Below, in pieces: positions 41,228 to 50,212 of a stretch of DNA of 64,000 bases (its first letter is position 1; each line of letters opens with the position of its first letter). A program made the translations under genes and the position numbers. This DNA is from Streptomyces sp. WAC 01529 (GTDB lineage Bacteria; Actinomycetota; Actinomycetes; Streptomycetales; Streptomycetaceae): NCBI RefSeq assembly GCF_003945545.1, contig NZ_CP029617.1, forward strand, positions 5,937,001 to 6,001,000, given 5' to 3'. Under the pieces are notes generated by a model. It saw only the letters and a program-made list of their open reading frames with translations. It searched no databases and was not told the DNA's origin.

Positions 41228-41944
41228 TCAGCTGGAGCGGCGCAGGGCCTCGGAGAGGCGTCCGGCAGCGTCGATGACCGCCTGCGCGTGCATGCGGCCC
41301 GGGTGGCGGGTCAGGCGCTCGATCGGTCCGGAGACCGAGACGGCGGCGACCACGCGGTTCGAGGGGCCTCGCACGGGCGCGGAGACGGACGCGACGCCCG
41401 GCTCGCGCTCGCCGATCGACTGGGCCCAGCCCCTGCGGCGTACGCCCGAAAGGGCCGTCGCGGTGAAACGGGCGCCCTGGAGGCCGCGGTGCAGGCGCTC
41501 CGGCTCCTCCCAGGCCATCAGGATCTGGGCCGATGAGCCCGCCTTCATGGTGAGCGTCGAACCGACCGGGACCGTGTCCCGCAGGCCGGACAGGCGCTCC
41601 GCCGCGGCCACGCAGATGCGCATGTCGCCCTGGCGGCGGTAGAGCTGCGCGCTCTCGCCCGTCACGTCGCGCAGATGCGTGAGGACCGGGCCCGCCGTGG
41701 CGAGCAGGCGGTCCTCGCCCGCCGCGGCGGCCAGCTCGGCGAGGCGCGGGCCGAGGATGAAGCGGCCCTGCATGTCCCGCGCCACCATCCGGTGGTGTTC
41801 CAGTGCCACGGCCAGTCGGTGGGCCGTGGGTCGTGCGAGCCCGGTGGCCGCGACCAACCCCGCGAGGGTGGCCGGACCGGACTCCAGGGCGCTCAAGACA
41901 AGAGCCGCCTTGTCGAGAACGCCGACGCCGCTAGAGTTGTCCAT
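41228..41944 (-). CDS. ndgR: IclR family regulator of leucine biosynthesis (NdgR)
   Basis: A 238-residue IclR regulator. Winged HTH: VLDKAALVLSALESGPATLAGL, then ARPTAHRLAVALEHHRMV (residues about 9-55). The effector domain has GDMRICVAAAERLSGLRDTV, GSTLTMKAGSSAQILMAW and APVRGPSNRVVAAVSVSGP. In Streptomyces this protein, divergent from leuCD, is NdgR (AreB in other work), which binds the leuC promoter and responds to amino acid supply. ATG 41944 leaves 181 bp to leuC. The assignment rests on family plus position. Confidence 0.93.
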   Translation of the reverse strand: MDNSSGVGVLDKAALVLSALESGPATLAGLVAATGLARPTAHRLAVALEHHRMVARDMQGRFILGPRLAELAAAAGEDRLLATAGPVLTHLRDVTGESAQLYRRQGDMRICVAAAERLSGLRDTVPVGSTLTMKAGSSAQILMAWEEPERLHRGLQGARFTATALSGVRRRGWAQSIGEREPGVASVSAPVRGPSNRVVAAVSVSGPIERLTRHPGRMHAQAVIDAAGRLSEALRRSS

Positions 41945-42125
41945 GCGTCGATACTCGCGTCTCACTCTGTGAAACGCAAGTTCAATTTTCCGTGGAACAC
42001 GCCACTCTGTACGAGCGAACCGCAGACCAACGGATTTCGCGGTCCACGCGCGGCACGAGGGGTACGCGCGTCGGCGAACAGATTCTCTAGTTGGGCCGGC
42101 GAAACGGCCGGTCGGAGGGAAAGCG
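41945..42125. promoter_or_regulatory. ndgR-leuC divergent control region
   Basis: The 181-bp gap holds both promoters. A candidate IclR-type dyad spans about 41967-42001: GTGAAAC and, after a central AAGTTCAATTTTCCG, a TGGAACAC half, in AT-rich sequence. The leuC side has no leader peptide or terminator hairpin that I can see, so control is probably by NdgR binding rather than attenuation. Confidence 0.5.
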
Positions 42126-43550
42126 ATGGGTAGGACACTCGCGGAGAAGGTCTGGGACGACCACGTCGTCCGGCGCGCCGAGGGCGAGCCCGACCTCCTC
42201 TTCATCGATCTGCACCTGCTGCACGAGGTGACCAGCCCCCAGGCCTTCGACGGCCTCCGCCAGGCCGGCCGCCAGGTGCGGCGGCTCGACCTCACCATCG
42301 CCACCGAGGATCACAACACCCCGACCCTCGACATCGACAAGCCCATCGCCGACCCGGTCTCGCGGGCCCAGCTGGAGACGCTGCGCAAGAACTGCGCCGA
42401 CTTCGGTGTGCGCCTGCACCCGCTGGGCGACGTCGAGCAGGGCGTCGTCCACGTGGTGGGACCGCAGCTGGGACTGACGCAGCCGGGCACCACCGTGGTC
42501 TGCGGCGACTCCCACACCTCCACGCACGGCGCCTTCGGCGCGCTGGCGTTCGGCATCGGCACCTCGCAGGTCGAGCACGTGCTGGCCACCCAGACGCTGC
42601 CGATGGCCCGCCCCAAGACCATGGCCATCACCGTCGACGGCGAACTGCCCGACGACGTCACGGCCAAGGACCTGATCCTCGCCATCATCGCGAAGATCGG
42701 CACCGGCGGCGGCCAGGGCTACGTCCTGGAGTACCGCGGCCCGGCCATCGAGAAACTCTCGATGGAGGCCCGCATGACCATCTGCAACATGTCCATCGAG
42801 GCGGGCGCCCGCGCGGGCATGATCGCCCCGGACAAGACCACCTTCGACTACATCGAGGGCCGCGCCCACGCCCCGCGGGGCGAGGACTGGGACGCCGCGG
42901 TGGAGTACTGGAAGACACTCAAGACGGACGAGGACGCGGTCTTCGACGCCGAGGTCTACATCGACGCCACCACGCTGGCCCCGTTCGTCACCTGGGGCAC
43001 CAACCCGGGCCAGGGCGCGCCGCTTTCGGCACACGTCCCCGACCCGGCTTCGTACGAAGACGCTTCGGAGCGCCACGCCGCCGAAAAGGCCCTGGAGTAC
43101 ATGGGGTTGACCGCCGGGCAGCCGCTGCGGGACATCAAGGTCGACACGGTCTTCGTAGGTTCGTGCACCAACGGCCGCATCGAGGACCTGCGCGCGGCCG
43201 CCTCCATCGTCGAGGGCCGCAAAGTCGCCGACGGCGTACGGATGCTGGTCGTCCCCGGCTCGGTCCGGGTCTCCCTGCAGGCCGTCGCGGAGGGCCTGGA
43301 CAAGGTCTTCACCGCCGCCGGCGCCGAATGGCGGCACGCGGGCTGCTCGATGTGCCTGGGCATGAACCCCGACCAACTGGCTCCCGGCGAGCGCTCCGCG
43401 TCCACCTCCAACCGCAACTTCGAGGGCAGGCAGGGCAAGGGCGGCCGCACCCACCTGGTCTCCCCGCAGGTCGCCGCCGCGACCGCCGTCACCGGCCATC
43501 TGGCCTCACCCGCCGACCTGTCCGACGCCCCCGTGACCGCCGGAGTCTGA
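42126..43550 (+). CDS. leuC: 3-isopropylmalate dehydratase large subunit
   Basis: A 474-residue aconitase-family subunit that, with LeuD, isomerises 2-isopropylmalate to 3-isopropylmalate in leucine synthesis, and citramalate to 3-methylmalate in the cimA route. The three 4Fe-4S ligands are Cys347 (GSCTNGR), Cys407 and Cys410 (GCSMCLGMN). CGDSHTSTHGAFGALAFGIG and EDHNTPT are the substrate-side motifs, and RNFEGRQGKGG is near the C-terminus. GGAGGG near 42115 sets ATG 42126. Divergent from ndgR. Confidence 0.96.
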   Translation: MGRTLAEKVWDDHVVRRAEGEPDLLFIDLHLLHEVTSPQAFDGLRQAGRQVRRLDLTIATEDHNTPTLDIDKPIADPVSRAQLETLRKNCADFGVRLHPLGDVEQGVVHVVGPQLGLTQPGTTVVCGDSHTSTHGAFGALAFGIGTSQVEHVLATQTLPMARPKTMAITVDGELPDDVTAKDLILAIIAKIGTGGGQGYVLEYRGPAIEKLSMEARMTICNMSIEAGARAGMIAPDKTTFDYIEGRAHAPRGEDWDAAVEYWKTLKTDEDAVFDAEVYIDATTLAPFVTWGTNPGQGAPLSAHVPDPASYEDASERHAAEKALEYMGLTAGQPLRDIKVDTVFVGSCTNGRIEDLRAAASIVEGRKVADGVRMLVVPGSVRVSLQAVAEGLDKVFTAAGAEWRHAGCSMCLGMNPDQLAPGERSASTSNRNFEGRQGKGGRTHLVSPQVAAATAVTGHLASPADLSDAPVTAGV

Positions 43551-43555
43551 GAACC

Positions 43556-44149
43556 ATGGAAGCATTCACCACGCACACCGGCCGGGCCGTCCCGCTGCGC
43601 CGCAGCAACGTCGACACCGACCAGATCATCCCCGCCCACTGGCTGAAGAAGGTCACCAGGGACGGCTTCGAGGACGGGCTCTTCGAGGCCTGGCGCAAGG
43701 ACCCCCAGTTCGTGCTCAACAGGCCCGAGCGCCAGGGCGCCACCGTCCTGGTCGCCGGACCCGACTTCGGCACCGGCTCCTCGCGCGAGCACGCCGTCTG
43801 GGCGCTGCAGAACTTCGGCTTCAAAACGGTCGTCTCCTCCCGCTTCGCCGACATCTTCCGCGGCAACTCGCTGAAGAACGGCCTGCTCACCGTCGTACTC
43901 GACCAGAAGGTCGTGGACGCGCTGTGGGAGCTGACCGAGAGCGACCCGCAGGCCGAGATCACCGTGGACCTCCGGGACCGCCAGGTCCGCGCGCAGGGCA
44001 TCACCGCCGACTTCGAACTCGACGAGAACGCCCGCTGGCGGCTCCTGAACGGCCTGGACGACATCAGCATCACGCTGCGGAACGAGCCGGACATCGCCGC
44101 GTACGAGGCCAAGCGCCCCTCGTACAAGCCGCGGACCGTGCGGGTCTGA
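43556..44149 (+). CDS. leuD: 3-isopropylmalate dehydratase small subunit
   Basis: A 197-residue swivelling subunit of isopropylmalate isomerase. The motifs VDTDQIIPAHWLK, GPDFGTGSSREHAVWAL and SSRFADIFRGNSLKNGLL are the conserved substrate-contact loops. It starts five bases after the leuC stop, forming a tight leuCD operon. A perfect-looking terminator follows at 44178. Confidence 0.96.
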   Translation: MEAFTTHTGRAVPLRRSNVDTDQIIPAHWLKKVTRDGFEDGLFEAWRKDPQFVLNRPERQGATVLVAGPDFGTGSSREHAVWALQNFGFKTVVSSRFADIFRGNSLKNGLLTVVLDQKVVDALWELTESDPQAEITVDLRDRQVRAQGITADFELDENARWRLLNGLDDISITLRNEPDIAAYEAKRPSYKPRTVRV

Positions 44150-44177
44150 CTCCCCGCAACACCCCGCGACGCCCTGA

Positions 44178-44209
44178 TGTACCCCCAATCGTGGACGGTT
44201 GGGGGTACA
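44178..44209 (+). terminator. terminator of leuCD
   Basis: TGTACCCCCAATCG (44178-44191) pairs with CGGTTGGGGGTACA (44196-44209) with one G-U pair, loop TGGA. Confidence 0.85.
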
Positions 44210-44396
44210 TCTGTGTCTGCTCCCGGAATGGGCCCGATGACCTGAACGGGTGGTCTCAACTCCCTTGATTCGGACGGAAGAAGAGGCCGGAAATCCCCTT
44301 GTACTCGGCGCGACCGGGTACCCTCATGAGGGCGCCGGATGGCGGTAGTTACCCCCTGCGGAGGCGACAACTCGCCCCAGATGGCACAATCGGTGC

Positions 44397-44633
44397 ATGG
44401 GACGCGACAGCCAACTCGAGCTCTACGGCCTCGTCGCGGCCCAACTGAAGGAAGCGCACTCACGAGTGCGCGCACTGCAAGTCCCGGAGGGCGTACGGAT
44501 GGCGCTGACCCGGAAGCTGCTGGTCATTACGGCCGCGGCCAAACACGATCTCGCCGATGCGGCAAGGCGTCTGGAGCGTTTGATGGCCTCCCTCGACGAA
44601 GCTGACGAGGGCCGATTCCCCGAAGACACCTGA
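44397..44633 (+). CDS. small helical protein, unknown function
   Basis: A 78-residue, wholly helical-looking protein (LYGLVAAQLKEAHSRVRAL, MALTRKLLVITAAAKHDLADAARRLERLM) with an acidic C-terminus. It sits between leuCD and hupS; I recall a gene of this size at this place in other Streptomyces, which supports it being real. No known function or motif. It starts at ATG 44397 without a strong ribosome-binding site. Confidence 0.6.
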   Translation: MGRDSQLELYGLVAAQLKEAHSRVRALQVPEGVRMALTRKLLVITAAAKHDLADAARRLERLMASLDEADEGRFPEDT

Positions 44634-44715
44634 GCCTCAAGCCTCAACGGGCCTTCGAGGAACTCCGAGATGGTCCAGTTCGTTGCGGCACAAGGGTGAT
44701 TAGCCCGTTTCGTGT

Positions 44716-44744
44716 TTGATTTGCGGTATATATCTGCCTAACGT
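44716..44744 (+). promoter_or_regulatory. probable sigma-HrdB promoter of hupS
   Basis: TTGATT (44716-44721), a 17-bp spacer and TAACGT (44739-44744) fit the vegetative promoter pattern, 52 bp before the GTG start of hupS. The spacer includes the AT-rich TATATAT. Confidence 0.5.
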
Positions 44745-44795
44745 GCGAAAAAGCCGGAGTATTTCGCTCCCGGCAATGTCTCCGAAGGGGAAGAC

Positions 44796-45479
44796 GTGAA
44801 CAAGGCGCAGCTCGTAGAAGCGATTGCCGACAAGGTGGGCGGCCGCCAGCAGGCCGCCGACGCGGTCGACGCGGTACTCGACGCCATCGTCCGTGCCGTG
44901 GTCAGCGGTGACCGCGTTTCGGTCACCGGCTTCGGCTCGTTCGAGAAGGTCGACCGCCCGGCCCGCTACGCCCGCAACCCGCAGACCGGGGAGCGCGTGC
45001 GGGTCAAGAAGACCTCGGTTCCGCGCTTCCGCGCCGGTCAGGGCTTCAAGGACCTGGTGAGCGGCTCGAAGAAGCTCCCGAAGAACGACGTCGCGGTCAA
45101 GAAGGCGCCCAAGGGCAGCCTGACCGGCGGTGCTTCGGCGACGGTCAAGAAGGCGGCGGCCAAGAAGGCCACCACCAAGAAGGCGGCCGCCAAGAAGACC
45201 ACCGCCACCGCCAAGAAGACCGCCGCGAAGAAGACCACGGCGACGGCGAAGAAGGCCACGGCGAAGAAGACCACCGCCAAGAAGGCCACCTCGACGGCGA
45301 CGGCGAAGAAGGCGACCGCCAAGAAGACCACGGCCAAGAAGGCCACGCCGGCGGCGAAGAAGGCCACGGCCAAGAAGACGGCGCCCGCCAAGAAGGCCAC
45401 GGCGAAGAAGACCGCGCCGGCCAAGAAGGCCACCACGCGCAAGACGACCGCCAAGAAGGCCACCGCCCGCAAGAAGTAG
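44796..45479 (+). CDS. hupS: HU-family nucleoid protein with Lys-rich histone-like tail
   Basis: A 227-residue two-part HU protein (HupS/Hup2). Residues 1-90 are a canonical HU domain (MNKAQLVEAIADKVG, GFGSFEKVDRPARYARNPQTGE, VPRFRAGQGFKDLV). Residues from about 100 on are built of KKATAKKT/KKTTAKK units, resembling the C-terminal tail of histone H1. In Streptomyces HupS compacts the chromosome during sporulation. GAAGGGGAAG, about five bases upstream, sets GTG 44796. The repeated codons (aagaaggc, accgcc) make the DNA itself repetitive, so length may vary between strains. Confidence 0.95.
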   Translation: MNKAQLVEAIADKVGGRQQAADAVDAVLDAIVRAVVSGDRVSVTGFGSFEKVDRPARYARNPQTGERVRVKKTSVPRFRAGQGFKDLVSGSKKLPKNDVAVKKAPKGSLTGGASATVKKAAAKKATTKKAAAKKTTATAKKTAAKKTTATAKKATAKKTTAKKATSTATAKKATAKKTTAKKATPAAKKATAKKTAPAKKATAKKTAPAKKATTRKTTAKKATARKK

Positions 45480-45500
45480 GGGCACAGGGCACTCACGCGC

Positions 45501-45532
45501 CGGGCCGGACTCCCACGGGGGAGCCCGGCCCG
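45501..45532. terminator. terminator after hupS
   Basis: GGGCCGGACTCCC (45502-45514) pairs with GGGGAGCCCGGCCC (45517-45530) with one mismatch. It also lies downstream of the convergent gene at 45588. Confidence 0.7.
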
Positions 45533-45587
45533 CGTCGTGCGCTCCTAAGGGCTGTCGTGTCCCGGAGGGCTCGGGGCCGCCGGTGCC

Positions 45588-45791
45588 TCAGAACGTCTGG
45601 AGCGTCACCAGGGTGATGCGGCGGGCCTCGCCCTCGCCGTCGACCTCGATCCGCACCCGCTGGCCCGGCCGCAGCAGCCGCAGCCCGCCCGCGTCGAACG
45701 CGGGCGCCTCGAAGGGCACCGGGGTGCCGTCGTCGAGCAGCACGCTGCCGCTGCGGGTCTCGGAGTCGTACGTGTACGCGGTCGCCTGCAT
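45588..45791 (-). CDS. small beta-barrel (cold-shock-like) protein
   Basis: A 67-residue protein predicted all-beta: MQATAYTYDSETRSGSVLLDDG, then LRPGQRVRIEVDGEGEARRITLVTL. The pattern (hydrophobic-alternating strands, SGSVLLDDGTPVPF) resembles a minimal OB or cold-shock-type fold, as in actinobacterial proteins beside cofC. It starts 13 bp after the cofC stop on the same strand and is likely in its operon. Nucleic-acid binding is possible but unproven. Confidence 0.7.
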   Translation of the reverse strand: MQATAYTYDSETRSGSVLLDDGTPVPFEAPAFDAGGLRLLRPGQRVRIEVDGEGEARRITLVTLQTF

Positions 45792-45804
45792 GGGGGCAGC
45801 GTAC

Positions 45805-46440
45805 TCAGTCGGCGATGAGAAGCCGGGCGGCGGCCTTCGCGGTGCGCGGTCCCACGCCGAGTGCGAGGGCGGTCCGCAGGTCTTCTCCGGTGTCCACGTC
45901 CTGGCGTACGGAATCGATGCCGTCGAGCGAGAGTTCCACGGCTCCGGACGCCGTGTGGTGGGCGCGGGACGCCGTGCCGAATGCCGGCCGCAATTCCGTT
46001 CCGGCCGCCGCGGTCAGCAGTGTCGTGCCGATTCCGGCGGCATCCGGCAGGAATGCGCGGGGGAAATGGGCGGCGCGATCAAGGACACGGGCCAATTCCA
46101 GGGGGCGCAGGGCGGGCAGATCGGCGTTCAGGGCGGCGACGGACGCGGCGGGCCGCCCGGCGCGCACGACCGCCGCGCCATGGCGCAGGGCGGCGTTCAG
46201 GCCTTGTCCCGGCTCGTCGGGAACGATACGGGCGCCCAGTGCGGCCAGCTCACGACCCGCCAGGGCGTCGTCCGTGACGACTGCCACATCCCGTACCGCC
46301 GGGCAGGCCACCGCCGCGGCCACGGTGTCCTGCGCGAACGCCAGGGCGAGGCCCGGACGCAGGCCGTCGCCCGCGGCGGCGGCGAGCCTGCTCTTGGCGC
46401 GCGCCAGCGGCTTCAGGGGTATGACCAGGGTCCACTGCAC
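45805..46440 (-). CDS. cofC: 2-phospho-L-lactate guanylyltransferase
   Basis: A 211-residue CofC-type nucleotidyltransferase. It activates phospholactate or, in actinobacteria, phosphoenolpyruvate with GTP in coenzyme F420 synthesis. VIPLKPLARAKSRLA (residues about 5-19) is the nucleotide-binding signature. DVAVVTDDALAG, DEPGQGLNAALRHG and LNADLPALRPLEL, with the acidic residues that coordinate metal, follow in the usual order. GTG 46440 is chosen by AAGGACGGAG upstream and by family length; the longer frame is non-coding upstream. Its place divergent from plsC matches related genomes. Confidence 0.88.
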   Translation of the reverse strand: MQWTLVIPLKPLARAKSRLAAAAGDGLRPGLALAFAQDTVAAAVACPAVRDVAVVTDDALAGRELAALGARIVPDEPGQGLNAALRHGAAVVRAGRPAASVAALNADLPALRPLELARVLDRAAHFPRAFLPDAAGIGTTLLTAAAGTELRPAFGTASRAHHTASGAVELSLDGIDSVRQDVDTGEDLRTALALGVGPRTAKAAARLLIAD

Positions 46441-46582
46441 GGGCGCTCCGTCCTTGTCGTCGCGCCCATTGTGACCTGCTGGGGGGCCTTGATACCTGGG
46501 CGGGCGTACGGTGTTCTCGACAGACCGGCAGCCTGGGGCGACACTTGTGCGGCCGACCAGGTTCATGGAGGAAGGTGTTTGC

Positions 46583-47377
46583 GTGTCCCGCCGCAGAATC
46601 GGCTTCTGGTACCGCCTAGCGGCGGTCATCGCAAAACCGCCGCTGGTGGTTCTGTTCAAGCGGGACTGGCGTGGAATGGAACACATTCCGGCCCACGAAG
46701 GATTCATCACGGCGGTGAATCACAACTCGCATATCGACCCGTTGTCGTACGCACACTTCCAGTACAACACCGGTCGGGTGCCGCGTTTCCTGGCAAAGGA
46801 CGGCCTTTTCAGGCGCGGCTTTGTCGGCCAGGTCATGAAGGGCACGGGGCAGATCCCGGTCTACCGCGAGACGACGAACGCGCTCGACGCCTTCCGCGCG
46901 GCGGTCGCCGCCATCGAGCGCGGCGAGTGCGTCGCGTTCTACCCCGAGGGCACGCTCACCAGGGACCCCGACATGTGGCCGATGACGGCCAAGTCCGGTG
47001 CCGCGCGGGTCGCTCTGGAGACCAAGTGCCCGGTGATCCCGGTGGCCCAGTGGGGCGCCAACCTCGCGCTGCCGCCGTACAGCAAGAAGCCCTCCCTCTT
47101 CCCCCGCAAGACCCTCCAGGTGAAGGCCGGGGCCCCCGTCGACCTGTCGCGCTTCTACGACAAGGAGCCGACGCCCGAGGTGCTCCGCGAGGCGACCGAG
47201 GCCATCATGGCCGCCATCACCGAACTCCTCGAGGAGATCCGGGGCGAGAAGGCCCCCGACCGGCCGTATGACCCGCGCACGGCCCGCCTGGAGCAGCGCC
47301 GCAAGGCCGCGGCCCGCAGGGCGTCGCGGAGCACGAAGCAGAGCACCACAGAGAGCACCTCGGAGGACAGCAAGTGA
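46583..47377 (+). CDS. plsC: 1-acyl-sn-glycerol-3-phosphate acyltransferase
   Basis: A 264-residue PlsC-type acyltransferase of phospholipid synthesis. The catalytic HX4D is H47-N-S-H-I-D52 in NHNSHIDP, and the glycerol-phosphate site is FYPEGTLTRD (EGT motif). An N-terminal hydrophobic helix (RLAAVIAKPPLVVLF) should attach it to the membrane, and the C-terminus is basic (RRKAAARRASR). GGAGGAAGG near 46568 precedes GTG 46583. It overlaps gpsA by four bases, coupling the making of glycerol-3-phosphate with its acylation. Confidence 0.9.
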   Translation: MSRRRIGFWYRLAAVIAKPPLVVLFKRDWRGMEHIPAHEGFITAVNHNSHIDPLSYAHFQYNTGRVPRFLAKDGLFRRGFVGQVMKGTGQIPVYRETTNALDAFRAAVAAIERGECVAFYPEGTLTRDPDMWPMTAKSGAARVALETKCPVIPVAQWGANLALPPYSKKPSLFPRKTLQVKAGAPVDLSRFYDKEPTPEVLREATEAIMAAITELLEEIRGEKAPDRPYDPRTARLEQRRKAAARRASRSTKQSTTESTSEDSK

Positions 47378-48402
47378 CGAACCCCGTGAACCCGGCAGGC
47401 CCGCTGAAGGCCGCCGTCTTCGGAACGGGCTCCTGGGGTACGGCCTTCGGCATGGTGCTCGCCGACGCGGGGTGCGACGTCACCCTGTGGGGCCGGCGCG
47501 CCGAACTCGCCGACGCGGTCAACTCCACGCGGACCAACCCGGACTACCTCCCCGGCGTCGAACTCCCCGAGAACCTCCGGGCGACCACCGACCCCGCCGA
47601 GGCCGCCGCCGGTGCCGACTTCACCGTCCTCGCCGTGCCCTCGCAGACCCTGCGCGCCAACCTCGCCGAGTGGGCGCCGCTGCTGGCCCCCGAGACCGTC
47701 CTCGTCTCCCTGATGAAGGGCGTCGAGCTGGGCTCCGCGATGCGCATGAGCGAGGTCATCGTGGACGTCACGAAGGTGCCGGCCCACCGCGTCGCCGTCG
47801 TCACCGGGCCCAACCTCGCCCGTGAGATCGCCGCGCGGCAGCCCGCCGCCTCCGTCGTCGCCTGCGAGGACGAAGCGGTCGCCCAGCGCCTCCAGAAGGC
47901 CTGCCACACGCCGTACTTCCGCCCGTACACCAACACCGACGTCGTCGGCTGCGAGCTGGGCGGCGCCGTCAAGAACGTCATCGGGCTCGCCGTCGGCATC
48001 GCGGACGGCATGGGCCTGGGCGACAACGCCAAGGGCTCGCTCATCACGCGCGGCCTCGCGGAGACCACCCGGCTCGGGCTCGCCATGGGCGCCGACCCGC
48101 TGACGTTCTCCGGGCTCGCGGGCCTCGGCGACCTGGTGGCCACCTGCTCCTCGCCGCTCTCGCGCAACCACACCTTCGGCACCAACCTCGGCAAGGGCAT
48201 GACCCTGGAGGAGACCATCGCGGTCACCAAACAGACCGCCGAGGGCGTCAAGTCCTGTGAGTCCGTGCTGGATCTGGCCCGCAGGCACGGCGTCGACATG
48301 CCGATCACCGAGACCGTCGTCGGCATCGTCCACGACGGCACACCCCCGGTCGTGGCCCTCAAGGAGCTGATGTCGCGCAGCGCCAAGCCCGAGCGTCGCT
48401 GA
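47374..48402 (+). CDS. gpsA: glycerol-3-phosphate dehydrogenase [NAD(P)+]
   Basis: A 342-residue GpsA that makes sn-glycerol-3-phosphate for phospholipids from dihydroxyacetone phosphate. The Rossmann motif is VFGTGSWGTAFG (residues about 11-22); the catalytic Lys lies in GGAVKNVIGLAVGIADG; GLAGLGDLVATCSSPLSRN is the substrate-side loop. The GTG start at 47374 overlaps the plsC stop (GTGA). Confidence 0.95.
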   Translation: MTNPVNPAGPLKAAVFGTGSWGTAFGMVLADAGCDVTLWGRRAELADAVNSTRTNPDYLPGVELPENLRATTDPAEAAAGADFTVLAVPSQTLRANLAEWAPLLAPETVLVSLMKGVELGSAMRMSEVIVDVTKVPAHRVAVVTGPNLAREIAARQPAASVVACEDEAVAQRLQKACHTPYFRPYTNTDVVGCELGGAVKNVIGLAVGIADGMGLGDNAKGSLITRGLAETTRLGLAMGADPLTFSGLAGLGDLVATCSSPLSRNHTFGTNLGKGMTLEETIAVTKQTAEGVKSCESVLDLARRHGVDMPITETVVGIVHDGTPPVVALKELMSRSAKPERR

Positions 48403-48436
48403 CTGTTTTTCGGGCAGCGGGTACGCTCAACGCGAT

Positions 48437-49618
48437 ATGAGCAGCGAGAACCTCCCCCAGAGCCCTGAGCCGCGCCCCGTGCCGAGCTCTGCGCAGCCGC
48501 TCCGCAAGCCGCGCGTGGCCGTCGTCTTCGGCGGCCGCAGCTCGGAGCACGGCATCTCCGTGGTGACGGCCGGCGCCATCCTCCGCGCCCTCGACCGCAC
48601 CAAGTACGACGTCCTGCCCATCGGCATCACCACCGACGGCCGTTGGGCCCTGACGGCGGACGAGCCCGAGCGGATGGCCATCACCGACCGGAAGATGCCG
48701 AACGTCGCCGAAATCGCCGACTCCGTGGAGGGCGGCGTGGTGCTGCCGCTCGACCCCGGCAACCGCGAGGTCGTCTACAGCGAGCCCGGCTCGGTGCCCA
48801 AGGCGCTCGGCGAGGTCGACGTCGTCTTCCCGATGCTGCACGGTCCCTACGGAGAGGACGGCACCCTCCAGGGCCTGCTCGAACTCTCCGGAGTGCCCTA
48901 CGTCGGCTCCGGTGTCCTCTCCTCGGCCGTCGGCCAGGACAAGGACTACATGAAGCGGATCTTCACGTCCTTCGGTCTGAACGTCGGCCCCTACCTGGTG
49001 ATCCGCCCGCGCGAGTGGAGCCAGGACGAGGCCGGCGCCCGGCAGCGCATCGCGGACTTCGCGGGCGAGCACGGCTGGCCGCTGTTCATCAAGCCCGCGC
49101 GCGCGGGCTCCTCGATCGGCATCACGAAGGTCGACTCCTTCGAAGGCCTCGACGAGGCGATCGCCGAGGCACAGCGCCACGACCCGAAGATCCTCGTCGA
49201 GGCGCTGCTGCGCGGCCGGGAGATCGAGTGCGGCGTCCTGGAGTTCGAGGACGGCCCGCGCGCGAGCGTCCCCGCCGAGATCCCGCCGGTGCAGGCGCAC
49301 GACTACTACGACTTCGACGCGAAATACATCGACTCGACGCCCGGCATCGTGCCGGCGCCGCTGACGCCCGAGCAGACCGCGGAGATCCAGCGGCTCGCGG
49401 TCGAGGCGTTCGAGGCGGCGTCCTGCGAGGGACTGGTGCGGGCGGACTTCTTCCTCACCGAGGACGGCCGGTTCGTGATCAACGAGATCAACACGATGCC
49501 GGGCTTCACGCCCATCTCCATGTACCCGCAGATGTGGGAGAAGAGCGGTGTCGGTTACGAAGAGCTGGTGGACCGCCTCATCCAGGCGGCGCTGAACCGC
49601 TCCACAGGGTTGCGCTGA
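48437..49618 (+). CDS. ddl: D-alanine--D-alanine ligase
   Basis: A 393-residue ATP-grasp ligase forming the D-Ala-D-Ala dipeptide of peptidoglycan. VVFGGRSSEHGISV is the N-terminal signature, KPARAGSSIGITKV the ATP-binding Lys region, and FVINEINTMPGFTPISMYPQ the metal-binding C-terminal motif. The KY of DFDAKYIDST in the omega loop is that of normal D-Ala-D-Ala ligases, not of D-Ala-D-Lac (vancomycin-resistance) ligases. It lies 34 bp after gpsA. Confidence 0.95.
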   Translation: MSSENLPQSPEPRPVPSSAQPLRKPRVAVVFGGRSSEHGISVVTAGAILRALDRTKYDVLPIGITTDGRWALTADEPERMAITDRKMPNVAEIADSVEGGVVLPLDPGNREVVYSEPGSVPKALGEVDVVFPMLHGPYGEDGTLQGLLELSGVPYVGSGVLSSAVGQDKDYMKRIFTSFGLNVGPYLVIRPREWSQDEAGARQRIADFAGEHGWPLFIKPARAGSSIGITKVDSFEGLDEAIAEAQRHDPKILVEALLRGREIECGVLEFEDGPRASVPAEIPPVQAHDYYDFDAKYIDSTPGIVPAPLTPEQTAEIQRLAVEAFEAASCEGLVRADFFLTEDGRFVINEINTMPGFTPISMYPQMWEKSGVGYEELVDRLIQAALNRSTGLR

Positions 49619-49694
49619 CACGCTCCCACCCGGGACCGGCCCGCCTCACGAAACCGGCTCGCCCCCCCACGGGACCGGCCCGCCCCCACGGGGG

Positions 49695-50192
49695 TCAGGC
49701 GACCCCCTTCGGGATCGTCTCCTTGATGGGGGCGGCGAAGTCCGTGAGCGGACCGAGGCCGTCCCCCGTCCGCTCCTCGGGCAGCGTCACCTCGACGTAG
49801 GCGAGCCGCGCCCCGGTGGTGAACGTGTACGAACCGTCGTCGCGCTTCTGCAGCAGCCAGGCCACGCCGTTCACCTTCACGCCGTTCTTCGGGGCGTAGG
49901 CGGGATCGATCATCTCGGGGGGCCGCTCCACGCCGCAGCGCAGTATGATCGCCGGGTCTCCCCACCCGGCGGTCAGCTCGGACTTCGGCCCGGGGTCGGT
50001 GCGCTCCAGCCCGTCGATCTTCTTCGGGAGCCGTGCGTGCAGATCCCGACAGAGCCCCGCGGCCTTCGCGTCCGGGGACGGAACCACCACCGAGGCCTCG
50101 TCGTCCGTAGCTGAGCAGGCCGCTGTCGTGATCAACAGAGCGAGAGCGGACGTTCCTGCGAGACGGCGGCGCCGGCGACGGGGGATGTTCAC
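49695..50192 (-). CDS. DUF3515 family lipoprotein
   Basis: A 165-residue lipoprotein with an Arg-rich start (RRRRRR), hydrophobic core and lipobox ending at Cys26 (ITTAAC). The DUF3515 pattern is clear: CRDLHARLPKKIDGLERTDP, GWGDPAIILRCGVERP, VNGVAWLLQKRDDG, and YVEVTLPEE. Two conserved cysteines (AGLCRDL and ILRCGV) may pair. The family is conserved next to thiL/ddl in actinomycetes with no known function. GTG 50192 is the start. The gap to ddl includes two copies of GGGACCGGCCCGCC. Confidence 0.85.
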   Translation of the reverse strand: MNIPRRRRRRLAGTSALALLITTAACSATDDEASVVVPSPDAKAAGLCRDLHARLPKKIDGLERTDPGPKSELTAGWGDPAIILRCGVERPPEMIDPAYAPKNGVKVNGVAWLLQKRDDGSYTFTTGARLAYVEVTLPEERTGDGLGPLTDFAAPIKETIPKGVA

Positions 50193-50212
50193 CGGGCCAG
50201 GGTAGACGGGGG

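Noticed and set aside
45120..45470. CRISPR-like or tandem-repeat array
   Set aside because: The periodic DNA is the coding sequence for the KKATAKKT tail of HupS, and the unit lengths vary.
48437..49618. D-alanine--D-lactate (vancomycin-resistance) ligase
   Set aside because: The omega-loop KY and the usual D-Ala-D-Ala ligase layout are present, with no vanH or vanX neighbours.
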